Translations under genes and position numbers: made by a program
Notes under the pieces: model-generated
Database searches by the model: none
What the model saw: only the letters and a program-made list of their open reading frames with translations
Told to the model about the DNA's origin: nothing
In this document: positions 19,545-28,923 of the stretch, one piece after another
Position numbering within the stretch: position 1 is the stretch's first letter
Layout: each line of letters opens with the position of its first letter
Origin: Paraburkholderia phytofirmans PsJN
GTDB taxonomy: Bacteria > Pseudomonadota > Gammaproteobacteria > Burkholderiales > Burkholderiaceae
Length of the DNA stretch: 64,000 bases
Direction of reading: 5' to 3'
Assembly: GCF_000020125.1 (NCBI RefSeq)
Contig: NC_010676.1
Location: forward strand, 496,001-560,000

Positions 19545-19962
19545 CCATTTCTCCACGCAGATGATTAGTTTCTTTGTTGCGGAAAGGAGAATAGCTCACC
19601 GCGTCAATCGGCAAGAACTGGAAAAAAAAGAGTGTCTCCAAAAACTGACAAACCACGCAAAGCCTTGTATTTAAAGCGCGTTAACGATTATTTCAGTTTC
19701 AGCAACATTTATTCGTTGACTCAGCATTATTGTTGTTTTGATGACAGTGAGTACTCAAATACGTGTACTTTCGACACTGATTTGTATGCGGAATGTAATG
19801 AAGTTATCTAATTTTTCGGCTCGTTTTGTAGCGTTTCCATAAAAATCGAGCCGGATCGTGCTTGACGGAGTCGCTGGACAGGTTTTCGTCGTTCTGGGCA
19901 GGCACATCCGTCAAGCCTGCAGGTGCGGCCCGCAAGGCCTTGGCTGGCTGCGACTCGAGGCC
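19545..19962. other. AT-rich upstream region of the porin gene
   Basis: About 420 bp between two minus-strand genes. The 19560-19850 part is markedly AT-rich compared with its surroundings and should hold the porin promoter and regulatory sites; on the minus strand TTGCCG and TATTCT 15 bp apart (around 19585-19615) are a possible -35/-10 pair. The 19850-19962 part adjoins the end of the BrkB-like gene. No gene is seen. Confidence 0.45.
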
Positions 19963-21294
19963 TTAGCGTTCGTTGTTGCCGGTATGGCGGCGCGTGACCA
20001 TCGCTGCAGCGAGTCCGGCGGTCGCCGCGAAGAGCACCGAAGTCCACGGATGCCGCCTCACGTAGCGGTCGGCCGCAACGGCCTTGCGGCTTGCTTCGAT
20101 CAGCGTGACGGCGGCGATGCGCGTCGCTTGCGCTTCGGCGAGCACGACCGTACGGCCGACCTTGAGCGCCGTCGCCCGCGCCGACGGCCTGTTTTCGGCT
20201 CGCGCCCGGAACGTTGCCGGCGGCGCCGCGCCGTCGAGCGCTACGGCTTTCGCGGCGCGCAAGGCGGGGCTGCGCGTGGCGTCGTCCGACGCGGCGCGTC
20301 CGTTCGCTTGCGCGTCGGCGTGCGGCACCGCATCCGCGGCAACGGTCGATGCCGCCAGTACAGACGCAAGCTTGGCGCGGCTGCCGGGCGGCGTGTCGTT
20401 CTGCATGCCCCAGCCGCCGCGCGGATCGTGCATGCGCCCGCGCGCCGCCGAGAATTCCGCGCCGAGCAGCAGCACGGCGGCGGAGAAGTAAAGCCACATC
20501 AGCAACACGGCGAGCGAACCGGCCGCGCCGAACGAGGTGGCCATGCCGGCGTGCGCGAGATACAGCGCGAACAGCTTCTTGCCCGCCGAAAACAGCACGG
20601 CCGCGACTATCCCGCCGACGAACGCATCTCGCCAGCGCACGCGGGCATCCGGCAGAAACTTGAGCAAGCCGGCGAAGGCGAACGCCAGCACGAGCAAGCC
20701 GACGCCGAGTTGGAGAAGATTGCCGATCACGATATACGGGGAGTCGCCCCAGAGCCATTTGCCGACGAAGGTGATCACCGTATCGAGCACCAGCGACACG
20801 ATCAGCAGGAACGCGACGCCCAGCACCAGTCCAAATGAAATCAGACGCACGCGTACCAGCGCGATCACGCTCGACGAACGCGGCCCGGTATTGGGCCAGA
20901 CGATATTGAGTGCGCTATTGAGCGACGAAAATGTCGCAGAGGCGCCGATTACCAGCGTCACGAGCGAAATCACTGCAGCAATACCGCCGGCGCTGCCGCT
21001 GTGATGCGCGTTCTCGACGATGGTCTGGACGCCCGCGGCGGCCTGGTCGCCGAGCAATCCGTGGATGTGATTGAACAACTCGCCACGCGCGGCCTCGGCG
21101 CCGAAGAACCAGCCGGCCACGGCGATCACCATCACCAGCGTGGGCGCGAGTGAAAACGCCGCATAGAACGCGATGCTGGCGGCCATGGCCGCGCAGCGGT
21201 TTTCGGCAAACTGTTTGAAGGCGCCGATGGCCCAGTTGGCCTGCTTGCGGGCCACCTGCTGGAGGTTCTCGGCGGAAAGCGTGTCGATGTCCAT
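19963..21294 (-). CDS. YihY/BrkB-family inner-membrane protein
   Basis: A 443-residue protein with six predicted membrane helices in the first 290 residues: family blocks are RCAAMAASIAFYAAFSLAPT, then LVMVIAVAGWFFG, TFSSLNSALNIVWP and SFGAAGSLAVLLMWLYFSAA followed by LLLGAEFSAA. The remaining 150 residues form a long Ala/Arg-rich cytoplasmic tail that ends in an extra hydrophobic stretch (SVLFAATAGLAAAMV) and RRHTGNNER, longer than most family members. The family's function is not settled; the RNase BN name once attached to it was an error. I start at the ATG at 21294 (MDIDTLSAEN), with GGGA upstream, not at the in-frame TTG at 21333. Confidence 0.85.
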   Translation of the reverse strand: MDIDTLSAENLQQVARKQANWAIGAFKQFAENRCAAMAASIAFYAAFSLAPTLVMVIAVAGWFFGAEAARGELFNHIHGLLGDQAAAGVQTIVENAHHSGSAGGIAAVISLVTLVIGASATFSSLNSALNIVWPNTGPRSSSVIALVRVRLISFGLVLGVAFLLIVSLVLDTVITFVGKWLWGDSPYIVIGNLLQLGVGLLVLAFAFAGLLKFLPDARVRWRDAFVGGIVAAVLFSAGKKLFALYLAHAGMATSFGAAGSLAVLLMWLYFSAAVLLLGAEFSAARGRMHDPRGGWGMQNDTPPGSRAKLASVLAASTVAADAVPHADAQANGRAASDDATRSPALRAAKAVALDGAAPPATFRARAENRPSARATALKVGRTVVLAEAQATRIAAVTLIEASRKAVAADRYVRRHPWTSVLFAATAGLAAAMVTRRHTGNNER

Positions 21295-21567
21295 GGTCGT
21301 GTTTCCCAATGGGTACTGGCGCCGCGCGGGCAATACGAGGTGGCGGGTGCGGACCGGGTATGTGCGGACGGATCAGGCAGCTTCGCCGCAGTTCGTCGCA
21401 GTTCGCCGCGGTCTTCGCGTCCAAGCCTTTCGCAAACCTTGTGCCTGTCAGCCTGTCACTATAACAAGCGCGACCGGCGCGCGCCGCCTGCGTGCCGGCG
21501 CGGTCAGCGCACCTCGGGCGAGGTGTGCCGTTAGAATGCGGAGGGATCCTCATACACATTGCTCACT

Positions 21568-22107
21568 ATGCACTCGCACGAACTCGTACAGCGGCTGGAC
21601 GTCATTGCAGCGGAACAATTGGGCGCGCATTTGCCTGCGCATGTGGTCGAACAATTGCCGGCGCAAGGCGTCACGGTTTTCTCCGTCACCGACGACGCGT
21701 CGGATACCGCCGCATTCAGCGAGCGTTACGGTTTCGGCCTGGAAGACTGCGCGAACACGATCGTGATCCGCTACAAGAAAGAGGGCGCCGAGCATTACGC
21801 GGCGGTGGTCTCGCTAGGTTCGCTGCGGCTCGACATCAACGGCGCCGTGAAGGCGGCGCTGGGCGCGCAGCGGCTTTCTTTCGCTAAGCGCGAGGCGGCG
21901 GTCGAGCACAGCGGCATGGAGTTCGGCGGTATCACGGCCTTCGGCCTGCCGGACGACTGGCGCATTCTCGTCGATGCCGCCGTCATGGAGCGGACCCAGA
22001 TCGTCATGGGCGCGGGCGTGCGAGCGGCCAAGTTGTTGCTGTCGCCTGACGTATTGCGGCAGTGGCCGCGCTGCGAAGTTGCCGCGCTGACGCTGCCGGC
22101 GGAGTAA
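21568..22107 (+). CDS. YbaK/EbsC-family aminoacyl-tRNA deacylase-like protein
   Basis: A 179-residue protein with the YbaK/ProRS-editing fold: VFSVTDDASDTAAFSERYG, then NTIVIRYKKEGAEHYAAVVS, RLDINGAVKAALGAQRLSFA and GGITAFGLPDDWRILVDAAV. The family hydrolyses mischarged aminoacyl-tRNA such as Cys-tRNA(Pro) in trans; the conserved Lys is probably within SFAKREA. The start is uncertain: the ATG at 21568 has no good ribosome site, while GGAGGG (21539-21545) is better placed for the in-frame TTG at 21559. It is divergent from the BrkB-like gene and apparently monocistronic. Confidence 0.78.
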   Translation: MHSHELVQRLDVIAAEQLGAHLPAHVVEQLPAQGVTVFSVTDDASDTAAFSERYGFGLEDCANTIVIRYKKEGAEHYAAVVSLGSLRLDINGAVKAALGAQRLSFAKREAAVEHSGMEFGGITAFGLPDDWRILVDAAVMERTQIVMGAGVRAAKLLLSPDVLRQWPRCEVAALTLPAE

Positions 22108-22423
22108 GACCCGGTTCGATCCGCAAGCACGACATCACGAATCATTTGAGCGAAGGGCGCTGCTGCACGCGTGTCCTTTAGCGAGCGGCGTGAACTGCGT
22201 CAGCGAGTAAGCGGGCGCGAGCCGTGTCAACGTCTAATCGAAGTCACCCAGGTCAGCACTCCGGTCAGGGCCTGCCCCGCACTTGCCTGGGCCCGGCGCT
22301 CGAAGCCGACCGGCAAAGTCTGAAGTTTTCCCCCGTTCCGCCGTTAATCCAAAGAGTGACATGAACCGCCGTGGCGTCCGCCGCGGGCGGCGCGTCGACG
22401 ACAAAGTACAAAGGGATACGGAG
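22108..22423. other. Non-coding region before the chemoreceptor gene
   Basis: About 315 bp with no gene, repeat or RNA that I can support. A frame open from 22283 joins the chemoreceptor gene, but its translation there is Arg/Pro-rich and precedes a better start at 22424. The region probably holds the chemoreceptor promoter. Confidence 0.4.
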
Positions 22424-23983
22424 ATGGAACGGTTTCGCCTGAAGGTGCGGCTTTGGCTCGCGCTGGCAGTCATGTGCATGGGTATTCTGGCAATCGGCCT
22501 GTGGGGCGCTTTCAAAACACGCGACACGATGATCGCCGATCGTCAGGCCGAACTGAAGAGCGTGGTCAGCGTCGCCTACAGCGTGCTGGATCGCTATAAC
22601 GGCCTGGTCGCCGCGGGTTCGATGCCGCTCGCCGACGCGCAACGCACGGCAATGGCCGATCTGCGCGCGATGCGCTACGACGGCGCAGGCGGCTATCTCG
22701 TGATCGAAGACGCGCACGCCCGCGTGCTGATGCACGGCGTGCGGGCCGACCTCGAAGGCAAGGACATGAGCGGCTTCACGGATCCGCAAGGGCGTCATGT
22801 GTTCAAGGACGGCTCCGATCTCGCCCAGCGCGAAGGCGAAGGCTTCATCCACCTGCAATTCCTGAAACCGGGCTCCAACGAAATGGCGCCGAAGATCAAT
22901 TACGTGCGGCTGTACAAGCCCTGGGACTGGACGATCGTCACCGGCGTTTTCACCGACGATATCGACGCCGCGTTCTACACCACGCTCGTCCAGTACGTAG
23001 GCGCCGCGTTGCTGCTGTGCCTGGTGGTGTCGCTCGTGATCGGCGTGATCCTGCGCAGCATCTTGCGGCAACTCGGCGGCGAGCCGGCATACGCGGCGCA
23101 GATCGCCGCGCGCATCGCCGACGGTGAGCTCGACGTGATCGTGGACACCAAGGCCGGCGACGACACCAGCCTGCTCGCCGCGATGCAGCGCATGCAGCAG
23201 CGCCTCGCACACGCGATCACACAGATTCGCGGCGGCGCGACGCTGATCTCGACAGTCTCCAACGAAATCGCCGCCGGCAATGCGGACCTGTCGCGCCGCA
23301 CCGAGCAGCAGGCCACTGCGCTCGGCGAAACCGCGTCGAGCATGGAGCAGATCACCGCGACCGTGAAGCAAAACGCCGACAACGCGAAGCAGGCGAGCCA
23401 GTTAGCGCATAACGCGTCGGAGACGGCGGCGCGCGGCGGCGAAGTGGTCGACCAGGTGGTCGAGACGATGCGCGGCATTTCGCAGTCGTCGCATCGGATC
23501 GGCGACATCATCGGCGTGATCGAGGGGATTGCGTTTCAGACCAATATTCTTGCTTTGAACGCGGCGGTCGAAGCAGCGCGCGCCGGCGAGGAAGGACGAG
23601 GCTTCGCGGTGGTCGCGGGCGAAGTGCGCAGCCTCGCGCAGCGCAGCGCGGCGGCCGCGAAGGAGATCAAGACGCTGATCGAAGAGTCCGCGGCGCAGAT
23701 CGAAGGCGGCTCGCAGTACGTGAGCCGCGCCGGCGAAACCATGCATGAAGTCGTGCAGGCGGTGCGGCGCGTGACGGACATCATGGGCGAGATCAGCGCG
23801 GCTTCGGTGGAGCAAAGCTCGGGCATCGAGCAGGTCAATATCGCGGTGGCGAGCATGGATCAGACGACCCAGCAGAACGCGGCGCTGGTGGAAGAAGCAA
23901 GCGCGTCGGCGGATGTGCTGAAGGCGCAGACCGGACAGCTCAGCGCGGCGATTGCCGTGTTCACGCTGCCGGAAACTCGCTGA
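22424..23983 (+). CDS. Methyl-accepting chemotaxis protein with single Cache sensor domain
   Basis: A 519-residue chemoreceptor. Membrane helix 1 is at about residues 10-30 ([20 protein letters not shown]). A periplasmic sCache_2-type sensor follows to about residue 185 ([19 protein letters not shown], and [18 protein letters not shown], the usual end of the domain). Helix 2 is [17 protein letters not shown], then a HAMP-like linker and the signalling domain, whose hairpin tip is [20 protein letters not shown]. It should relay a small-molecule signal to CheA/CheW; no che genes are in the window. The start is the ATG at 22424, with AAGGGA 7 bp upstream. There is no CheB/CheR-tethering pentapeptide at the C-terminus (TLPETR). 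Confidence 0.93.
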   Translation: MERFRLKVRLWLALAVMCMGILAIGLWGAFKTRDTMIADRQAELKSVVSVAYSVLDRYNGLVAAGSMPLADAQRTAMADLRAMRYDGAGGYLVIEDAHARVLMHGVRADLEGKDMSGFTDPQGRHVFKDGSDLAQREGEGFIHLQFLKPGSNEMAPKINYVRLYKPWDWTIVTGVFTDDIDAAFYTTLVQYVGAALLLCLVVSLVIGVILRSILRQLGGEPAYAAQIAARIADGELDVIVDTKAGDDTSLLAAMQRMQQRLAHAITQIRGGATLISTVSNEIAAGNADLSRRTEQQATALGETASSMEQITATVKQNADNAKQASQLAHNASETAARGGEVVDQVVETMRGISQSSHRIGDIIGVIEGIAFQTNILALNAAVEAARAGEEGRGFAVVAGEVRSLAQRSAAAAKEIKTLIEESAAQIEGGSQYVSRAGETMHEVVQAVRRVTDIMGEISAASVEQSSGIEQVNIAVASMDQTTQQNAALVEEASASADVLKAQTGQLSAAIAVFTLPETR

Positions 23984-24013
23984 CTAGCCGGTAAGAGGGC
24001 AGTGAGCGGCCGC

Positions 24014-24481
24014 TCACTGCCGGGCGAAGTGATGTTCGAGGATATCCGCCACGCGCCATAGTGAGCAGGGGCGCCGGCAATGGCCGTCGAAACCGGCGTC
24101 TTTCAGCAGGCTGACCGGGTCGAGCGGCCAGACGTTGCTCATGGCCAGAATCAGGACGTCGGCGTTGGATCGTTCCGCGCGCGCGGCGCGCGCGAATTCG
24201 TAGCTGGAAACGGAGTCGAGCCGCGTGTCGAGTAAAACCGCGTGCGGCTTCCACCACTTCAGAAAACTTTGCACCTTGATCAGATCGGCGGCGTAGATCG
24301 CTTCGTAACCCTTAAGCGAAAGCGACAGCACGAGCGATTCGCCGATGGCCTTGTCGCGATGTCCTATCAGGATGCGATGCGACGGCCCGCTATCCGCGGT
24401 GCTTCTGCGTTTCCAGATGGCAAACTCGGTTTCGTCGTCGAGCGATACGCGCCGTGTCACGGTGGCCTCCGAAGACTGCAC
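24014..24481 (-). CDS. Stand-alone receiver-domain protein with degenerate active site
   Basis: A 155-residue protein. About 35 N-terminal residues of unknown character precede a CheY-like fold (RILIGHRDKAIGESLVLSLS, then AVLLDTRLDS, with a final helix in SLLKDAGFDGHCRRP). The presumed phospho-acceptor Asp85 is present, but the acidic pair normally found after strand 1 is reduced to a single Asp (HRDKA) and the conserved Lys-Pro after strand 5 is Arg-Pro. It has no output domain. It converges with the chemoreceptor gene 30 bp away; a role in the same pathway is possible but unproven. Confidence 0.72.
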   Translation of the reverse strand: MQSSEATVTRRVSLDDETEFAIWKRRSTADSGPSHRILIGHRDKAIGESLVLSLSLKGYEAIYAADLIKVQSFLKWWKPHAVLLDTRLDSVSSYEFARAARAERSNADVLILAMSNVWPLDPVSLLKDAGFDGHCRRPCSLWRVADILEHHFARQ

Positions 24482-24621
24482 GCAGAACGTCTACTGTAGT
24501 ACGAAAAAACGGTGATCTCGGGAAATATTACCTTGGGTCAGTGTTTGCACCAGGCGCCAATTCGCGTTGTTAATCCGTCAGGTTGCGCGCGCAACGATTC
24601 GGGTGTGCGTCACCCGGTCCG

Positions 24622-26109
24622 TCAAGCCAGCGCAATACCAGCGCGACTTAGCAGCCGTTTGTTGCGATCGGACAAATTCTTCATACGTAATTCCTTGCCG
24701 GCTTTTCGATAGCGTTCGACCAGGCCTTGCAATGCCGCAAGCGCGGAATGATCGGCCAGCAGCAGATCGCGGCAGTCGACCGTGACGCGCGCGGGATCTT
24801 TTACCGGATCGAAAAGCTCGTGAAAACGCGTGGTCGATGCGAAAAACAGCGTGCCGCGCGGCGCGTAGGTCTTGTCGCCGGCGCGATCTTCGACGTGCGC
24901 GTGAATTTCACGGGCGTGCTGCCACGCAAAGTTGAACGCGGCGATCACGATGCCGCACAACACGGCGATCGCCAGATCGGAAAACACGGTGATGATGGTA
25001 ACTGCCACGATCACCAGCGCGTCGTTGCGCGGCACTTTGCCCAGCACTCGCAGCGAGCCCCACGCGAAAGTCTGTTGCGCCACGACGAACATCACGCCCA
25101 CCAGCGCCGCCAGCGGAATGCGTTCGATCAGCGGCGACAGGAACAGGATGTACATCAGGATCATCACGCCGCTGACGATGCCCGACAGGCGCGAGCGGCC
25201 GCCTGAATTCAGATTGATCATGGTCTGGCCGATCATGGCGCATCCGCCCATGCCGCCGAACAGACCCGAGGCGATATTCGCGGCGCCGAGCGCGAGGCAT
25301 TCACGATTCGGCTGGCCGCGCGTTTCGGTGATTTCATCGGTCAGATTGAAGGTGAGCAGCGTTTCCAGCAGACCGACAACCGCCATCAGCACCGCGTAGG
25401 GCAGCACGACGTGCAGCGTGTCCAGATTCAGCGGGACGTCCGGCATATGCAGACCCGGCAGACCGCCCGCAATGTGCGCCATGTCGCCGAGCGTGCGGGT
25501 CGGCACGTGCAGCCACTGCGTGAAGAGACCCACGCCGACAATCGCCACCAGCGCGGGCGGCGCAGCGCGCGTGAGCCGCGGCAGCAGATAGACGATCGCC
25601 ATGGTCAGCGCGACGAGTCCGCACATCAGGAGCAGCGCGCTGCCGTGCAGCCATTGTTCGCCTTGCGGCGTGCTCTGCCTGAAGTGCGCGAGTTGCGCCA
25701 TCGCGATGATGATCGCCAGTCCGTTGACGAAGCCGAGCATCACCGGATGCGGGACCATGCGGATCAGTTTGCCGAGCCGCAGCGCGCCGAACAGCACCAT
25801 CAGGATGCCGCTGAGAATCACCGTGGCAAGCAAATATTGCGCACCGTGTTGCACGACGAGCGCCACGATGACCACCGCCATCGAACCGGCGGCTCCGGAG
25901 ATCATGCCGGGCCGTCCGCCGAACAACGCCGTGATGGCGCAAATGGAGAAGGCGCCGTACAGGCCCATCAACGGATTGAGATGGGCGACCAGCGCGAAGG
26001 CGATGCATTCCGGCACCAGCGCGAACGAAGAAGTGAGTCCTGCGAGGACATTGCTTTTGATGCCGGGCAGCGTGGCGAGCCAGCCATGAGAGGGACGAGC
26101 GGTGTTCAT
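24622..26109 (-). CDS. SulP-family inorganic anion transporter
   Basis: A 495-residue inner-membrane protein. The transmembrane part (residues about 10-385) carries SulP landmarks: GLTSSFALVPECIAFALVA, then GLYGAFSICAITALFGGRPG, HPVMLGFVNGLAIIIAMAQ and a GGMGGCAMIGQTMINLNSGG loop. A shortened STAS domain occupies the C-terminus (LFFASTTRFHELFDP, then VTVDCRDLLLADHSALAAL). The family moves sulfate, bicarbonate or other anions by symport or exchange; the substrate cannot be read from sequence. No carbonic anhydrase or cys gene is adjacent. It is separated from its neighbours by 140 bp or more on either side. Confidence 0.9.
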   Translation of the reverse strand: MNTARPSHGWLATLPGIKSNVLAGLTSSFALVPECIAFALVAHLNPLMGLYGAFSICAITALFGGRPGMISGAAGSMAVVIVALVVQHGAQYLLATVILSGILMVLFGALRLGKLIRMVPHPVMLGFVNGLAIIIAMAQLAHFRQSTPQGEQWLHGSALLLMCGLVALTMAIVYLLPRLTRAAPPALVAIVGVGLFTQWLHVPTRTLGDMAHIAGGLPGLHMPDVPLNLDTLHVVLPYAVLMAVVGLLETLLTFNLTDEITETRGQPNRECLALGAANIASGLFGGMGGCAMIGQTMINLNSGGRSRLSGIVSGVMILMYILFLSPLIERIPLAALVGVMFVVAQQTFAWGSLRVLGKVPRNDALVIVAVTIITVFSDLAIAVLCGIVIAAFNFAWQHAREIHAHVEDRAGDKTYAPRGTLFFASTTRFHELFDPVKDPARVTVDCRDLLLADHSALAALQGLVERYRKAGKELRMKNLSDRNKRLLSRAGIALA

Positions 26110-26315
26110 CTTCAGCGAGGTGGGAAGTCCGGGCTAACGGCGTGCATGCAAGCGAGACGTGCGTTTGCGGACAGATGAGTGTCCCGGCCTGAGCGCAACG
26201 TTGGCCGGGCAAGATTGCAAAAAGCGTGGATTTTACAGCAGTGCGATGTGGATCACCGGGAGGCGGGTGAGGCGGCGGCAACTGTCGCACCGCGCGTTGG
26301 AGAGATGCCGGAGCT

Positions 26316-26345
26316 GCCGGACAGCCGGCGAAGCGGCTGTCCGGC
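26316..26345 (-). repeat. Perfect 12-bp inverted repeat after the SYLF gene
   Basis: Arms 26316-26327 (GCCGGACAGCCG) and 26334-26345 are exact complements with a 6-base loop. It starts 34 bp past the SYLF stop codon on the minus strand, where a terminator would lie, but there is no T run, so it may be a 3' stabilising hairpin instead. Confidence 0.5.
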
Positions 26346-26360
26346 AATGCGCGTGCGCGC

Positions 26361-26384
26361 TCAGATTCAGATTCAGATTCAGAT
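26361..26384. repeat. Four perfect tandem copies of TCAGAT spanning a stop codon
   Basis: TCAGAT is repeated exactly four times. The SYLF gene's TGA stop (26379-26381 on the minus strand) lies in the last copy. A change in copy number would leave the protein unaffected, because the other copies are downstream of the stop. Confidence 0.8.
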
Positions 26385-26969
26385 CATCAGACGCGAAACC
26401 TTGGTGCCCTCGAGCGACACGCCGGCCATCAGGCCACCGTTCGTCAACACAAACGCTTCGACCGGGCTCGTGGCGGTCGAGGTATCGACTGCGCCGTTCG
26501 CGCCGACCTTCAGCAAAGCGACGGTGGCGTCCGCGCCGGCTGCCCAGCCCTGGCTGCTCGTGAATTTGTCGAGTGCCTCCTGCGTCATGAACAGGAAGAT
26601 GAGGGCCTTGGATTGCGCGCCGATCTGCAAACCGAACGAACCCGCGACCGTGCTGTAATAACCCGCCGTGCGGCCACCCACGCGCAATGCGCCTTCGCCG
26701 TATTGGCCGCCGATCCAGAAGCCCGCCGAAATGACGTTCGGGAACACCAGAACGCCGCGTGCCTTGGCGACCAGTTCACGCGAGCCGGTGACGTTTTCGT
26801 AGAGACGCGACAGCGTGGAATCGACCCCCGCGTTAATGCTGTCCCGCTTGCCGGCATTGGCCGAAGGCGATGCGCTCGAGGACGGCGACGTCGTCGTGCA
26901 GCCGGCAAGGCCGAGCCCCGCAGTGGCGAGCGCGGCGCTGGTGGTCATGATGAATTGTCGTCTGCGCAT
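26379..26969 (-). CDS. SYLF (YSC84-type) lipid-binding domain lipoprotein
   Basis: A 196-residue exported lipoprotein. The signal peptide carries a lipobox (GLGLAGCTTT) preceded by a basic, Tat-like MRRRQF start. A short Ser-rich linker leads into the SYLF/YSC84 domain: SRLYENVTGSRELVAKARG, then VLVFPNVISAGFWIGGQYGE and AGSFGLQIGAQSKALIFLFM. In eukaryotes this domain binds phosphoinositides; bacterial members are abundant periplasmic or outer-membrane lipoproteins of unknown role. It appears monocistronic. Confidence 0.87.
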   Translation of the reverse strand: MRRRQFIMTTSAALATAGLGLAGCTTTSPSSSASPSANAGKRDSINAGVDSTLSRLYENVTGSRELVAKARGVLVFPNVISAGFWIGGQYGEGALRVGGRTAGYYSTVAGSFGLQIGAQSKALIFLFMTQEALDKFTSSQGWAAGADATVALLKVGANGAVDTSTATSPVEAFVLTNGGLMAGVSLEGTKVSRLMI

Positions 26970-27183
26970 GATTGTTTTCCTTTTGCGTTATTGGCGTGAT
27001 GAAAGTGGCGTTGTTCGTTTTCCATTCAGGCGGTAAGGGCGTGACGCCGACAAGCCCGTACGTCAATTGCTAACCAGCACGTAGCGTGCCCGGTCCCGCC
27101 GTGCGCGTGTTCACGGCGGGACCCGCACCCGTTTGGCGGCAGCGCGCGCGAAATACCGGCGCCCGTTGCCTGGCGATCTCTGA

Positions 27184-28572
27184 CTACGCCGACGGCCGGA
27201 TGTTCTGGTTGTGGCGGAACAGATTGCGTGGATCGTAGCGGTTTTTTACAGCGACGAGGCGTTCGTAGTTCGGCCCGTACGCATCGGCGACGCGTCCGCC
27301 TTCTTCTTCTGTCATGAAGTTGACGTAGACGCTGCCCAGCGCGAACGGCGCCGCGGCATCGAAAAATGCGCGGGCCCAGCCGACGCAGCGGGCGTCGTCG
27401 CTCGCATCGTCCCAGCGGCCGTGCACGTTCATCGCGTACACCGTGTTGCGGCTCGAATAGGCGGTGGCCTCGACGGGAACGCTTTGGGTCTGCTTGCCGA
27501 TCTGCCCGAAGAAAATCTCGCATTGCGGCGACGGCAGGTTGTCGATTGAGCGGAGCAGCGCGTCGATGAGGCCGTCCGGGATGTCGACGAGGTTGTGCGA
27601 TTTCCAGTAGTTGCGCGCGCCCGGCGTGAGCAGCGGGTCGAACGCCTGTTGCCACATGACATACGGCATCGGTCCGAGATGTTCGCCGAGCGGCGTTCCG
27701 AAGGCGCGCACGAATTCCACCGTGGATGGACCGCTTTCAACGGCGCCGGTATAGCACATTGCGAAGACGATCACCGGCTTGCCGTGGACTTCGGGCGGCA
27801 GGAACGGCAACGGCGGCGCGAGCCGCAGCACGGCCCACACGCTCAGTTCCTTCGGCATCGTGGCGTTCGCCGCGCGGTATTTGAGCAGAGCGTCCCTTGC
27901 CTGCTCGATCGGCAGGACCACGAGGCCGCCGTACACCAGCGGCCCGACCGGATGCAGGGCGAACTCGAAGCGCGTGACGACGCCGAAATTGCCGCCGCCG
28001 CCGCGTATCGCCCAGAACAGGTCTTCGTGCGAATCGGCGCTTGCGTGGACCAGTTCGCCTTCGGCGGTGACGACGTCGGCCGAGACCAGGTTGTCCACCG
28101 TCATGCCATATCTGCGGCTCAGCCAGCCGAAGCCGCCGCCGAGCGTCAGGCCCGCGACACCGGTGGTCGAGTTGATGCCGAGCGGCGTGGCGAGCCCGAA
28201 GGCCTGCGCTTCATGATCGAAATCGTGCAGCGTCGCGCCCGGTTCGACATACGCGCGACGTGCCGTGGGATCGATCTGCACCGATTTCATCTGCGACAGG
28301 TCGAGCACGACGCCGTCGTTGCACAATGCGCTGCCGCCGATGTTGTGGCCGCCGCCGCGAATCGCGAGCGGCAGGCCGTTATCGCGCGCGAAGGCCACAC
28401 CCTGGCGTATGTCGGCAACGCCCGCGCAACGCAGGATGATCGCAGGGTGCCGGTCGATCATCGCATTCCAGATACTGCGCGCTTCGTCGAAGGCCGCGTC
28501 GCCGGGCAACAGAACCTGGCCGCGCATGGCGGTTTTCAATTCGTCGACGGCGCTGCTGGACACATTAACCAT
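27184..28572 (-). CDS. FAD-linked oxidoreductase of the berberine-bridge (BBE) type
   Basis: A 462-residue flavoenzyme. The N-terminal PP-loop FAD domain contains LPLAIRGGGHNIGGSALCND; its His is the expected covalent attachment point for FAD. GVAGLTLGGGFGWLSRRYG takes the place of the second, Cys-type attachment motif and has no Cys, so FAD is probably held by one bond only. The C-terminal BBE segment is NLVAV-like: YERLVAVKNRYDPRNLFRHN. Substrates in this family are diverse (sugars, alkaloids, aromatic alcohols). There is no signal peptide. It is followed by an SDR-type gene upstream on the same strand after 351 bp, but the gap argues against one operon. Confidence 0.88.
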   Translation of the reverse strand: MVNVSSSAVDELKTAMRGQVLLPGDAAFDEARSIWNAMIDRHPAIILRCAGVADIRQGVAFARDNGLPLAIRGGGHNIGGSALCNDGVVLDLSQMKSVQIDPTARRAYVEPGATLHDFDHEAQAFGLATPLGINSTTGVAGLTLGGGFGWLSRRYGMTVDNLVSADVVTAEGELVHASADSHEDLFWAIRGGGGNFGVVTRFEFALHPVGPLVYGGLVVLPIEQARDALLKYRAANATMPKELSVWAVLRLAPPLPFLPPEVHGKPVIVFAMCYTGAVESGPSTVEFVRAFGTPLGEHLGPMPYVMWQQAFDPLLTPGARNYWKSHNLVDIPDGLIDALLRSIDNLPSPQCEIFFGQIGKQTQSVPVEATAYSSRNTVYAMNVHGRWDDASDDARCVGWARAFFDAAAPFALGSVYVNFMTEEEGGRVADAYGPNYERLVAVKNRYDPRNLFRHNQNIRPSA

Positions 28573-28923
28573 GGCTCAATCTCCTGAGATAGTGGAAGAG
28601 ATTCGCAGAACACTATTCAGCTGACCAAAGCAAATTGGAAGTGTCCTGAAGGCTTGTTTTGCGTCCAGTAAACGAGCCTGCCTCCTGAAGTCAAACAGAG
28701 GTAAACCCGCGTTTTTTACCGATTGGGCGGGAGCGCTGGCGCGACAAGCTTGCGCGAGCCTTACCGGTGGCAATAACCCGTCCGGCGCCACGGATGGTGG
28801 AAATGCTTCGGAAAAAGATACTGCGGGAAAGTGTTGGTTGCGCCGCCGCGTGGTGGGTGCGCAGCGACACTTCACAGTGCGGCTCTCCCGCGCGTGGGAG
28901 GCGCGCGAGTGGAGAGCGAACGC
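28573..28923. other. Gap between the flavin oxidoreductase and SDR genes
   Basis: About 350 bp with no supported gene. Two overlapping frames of about 90-100 codons give Arg/Pro/Ser-rich translations without ribosome sites. It likely contains the promoter of the oxidoreductase gene and the 3' end of the SDR transcript. Confidence 0.4.
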
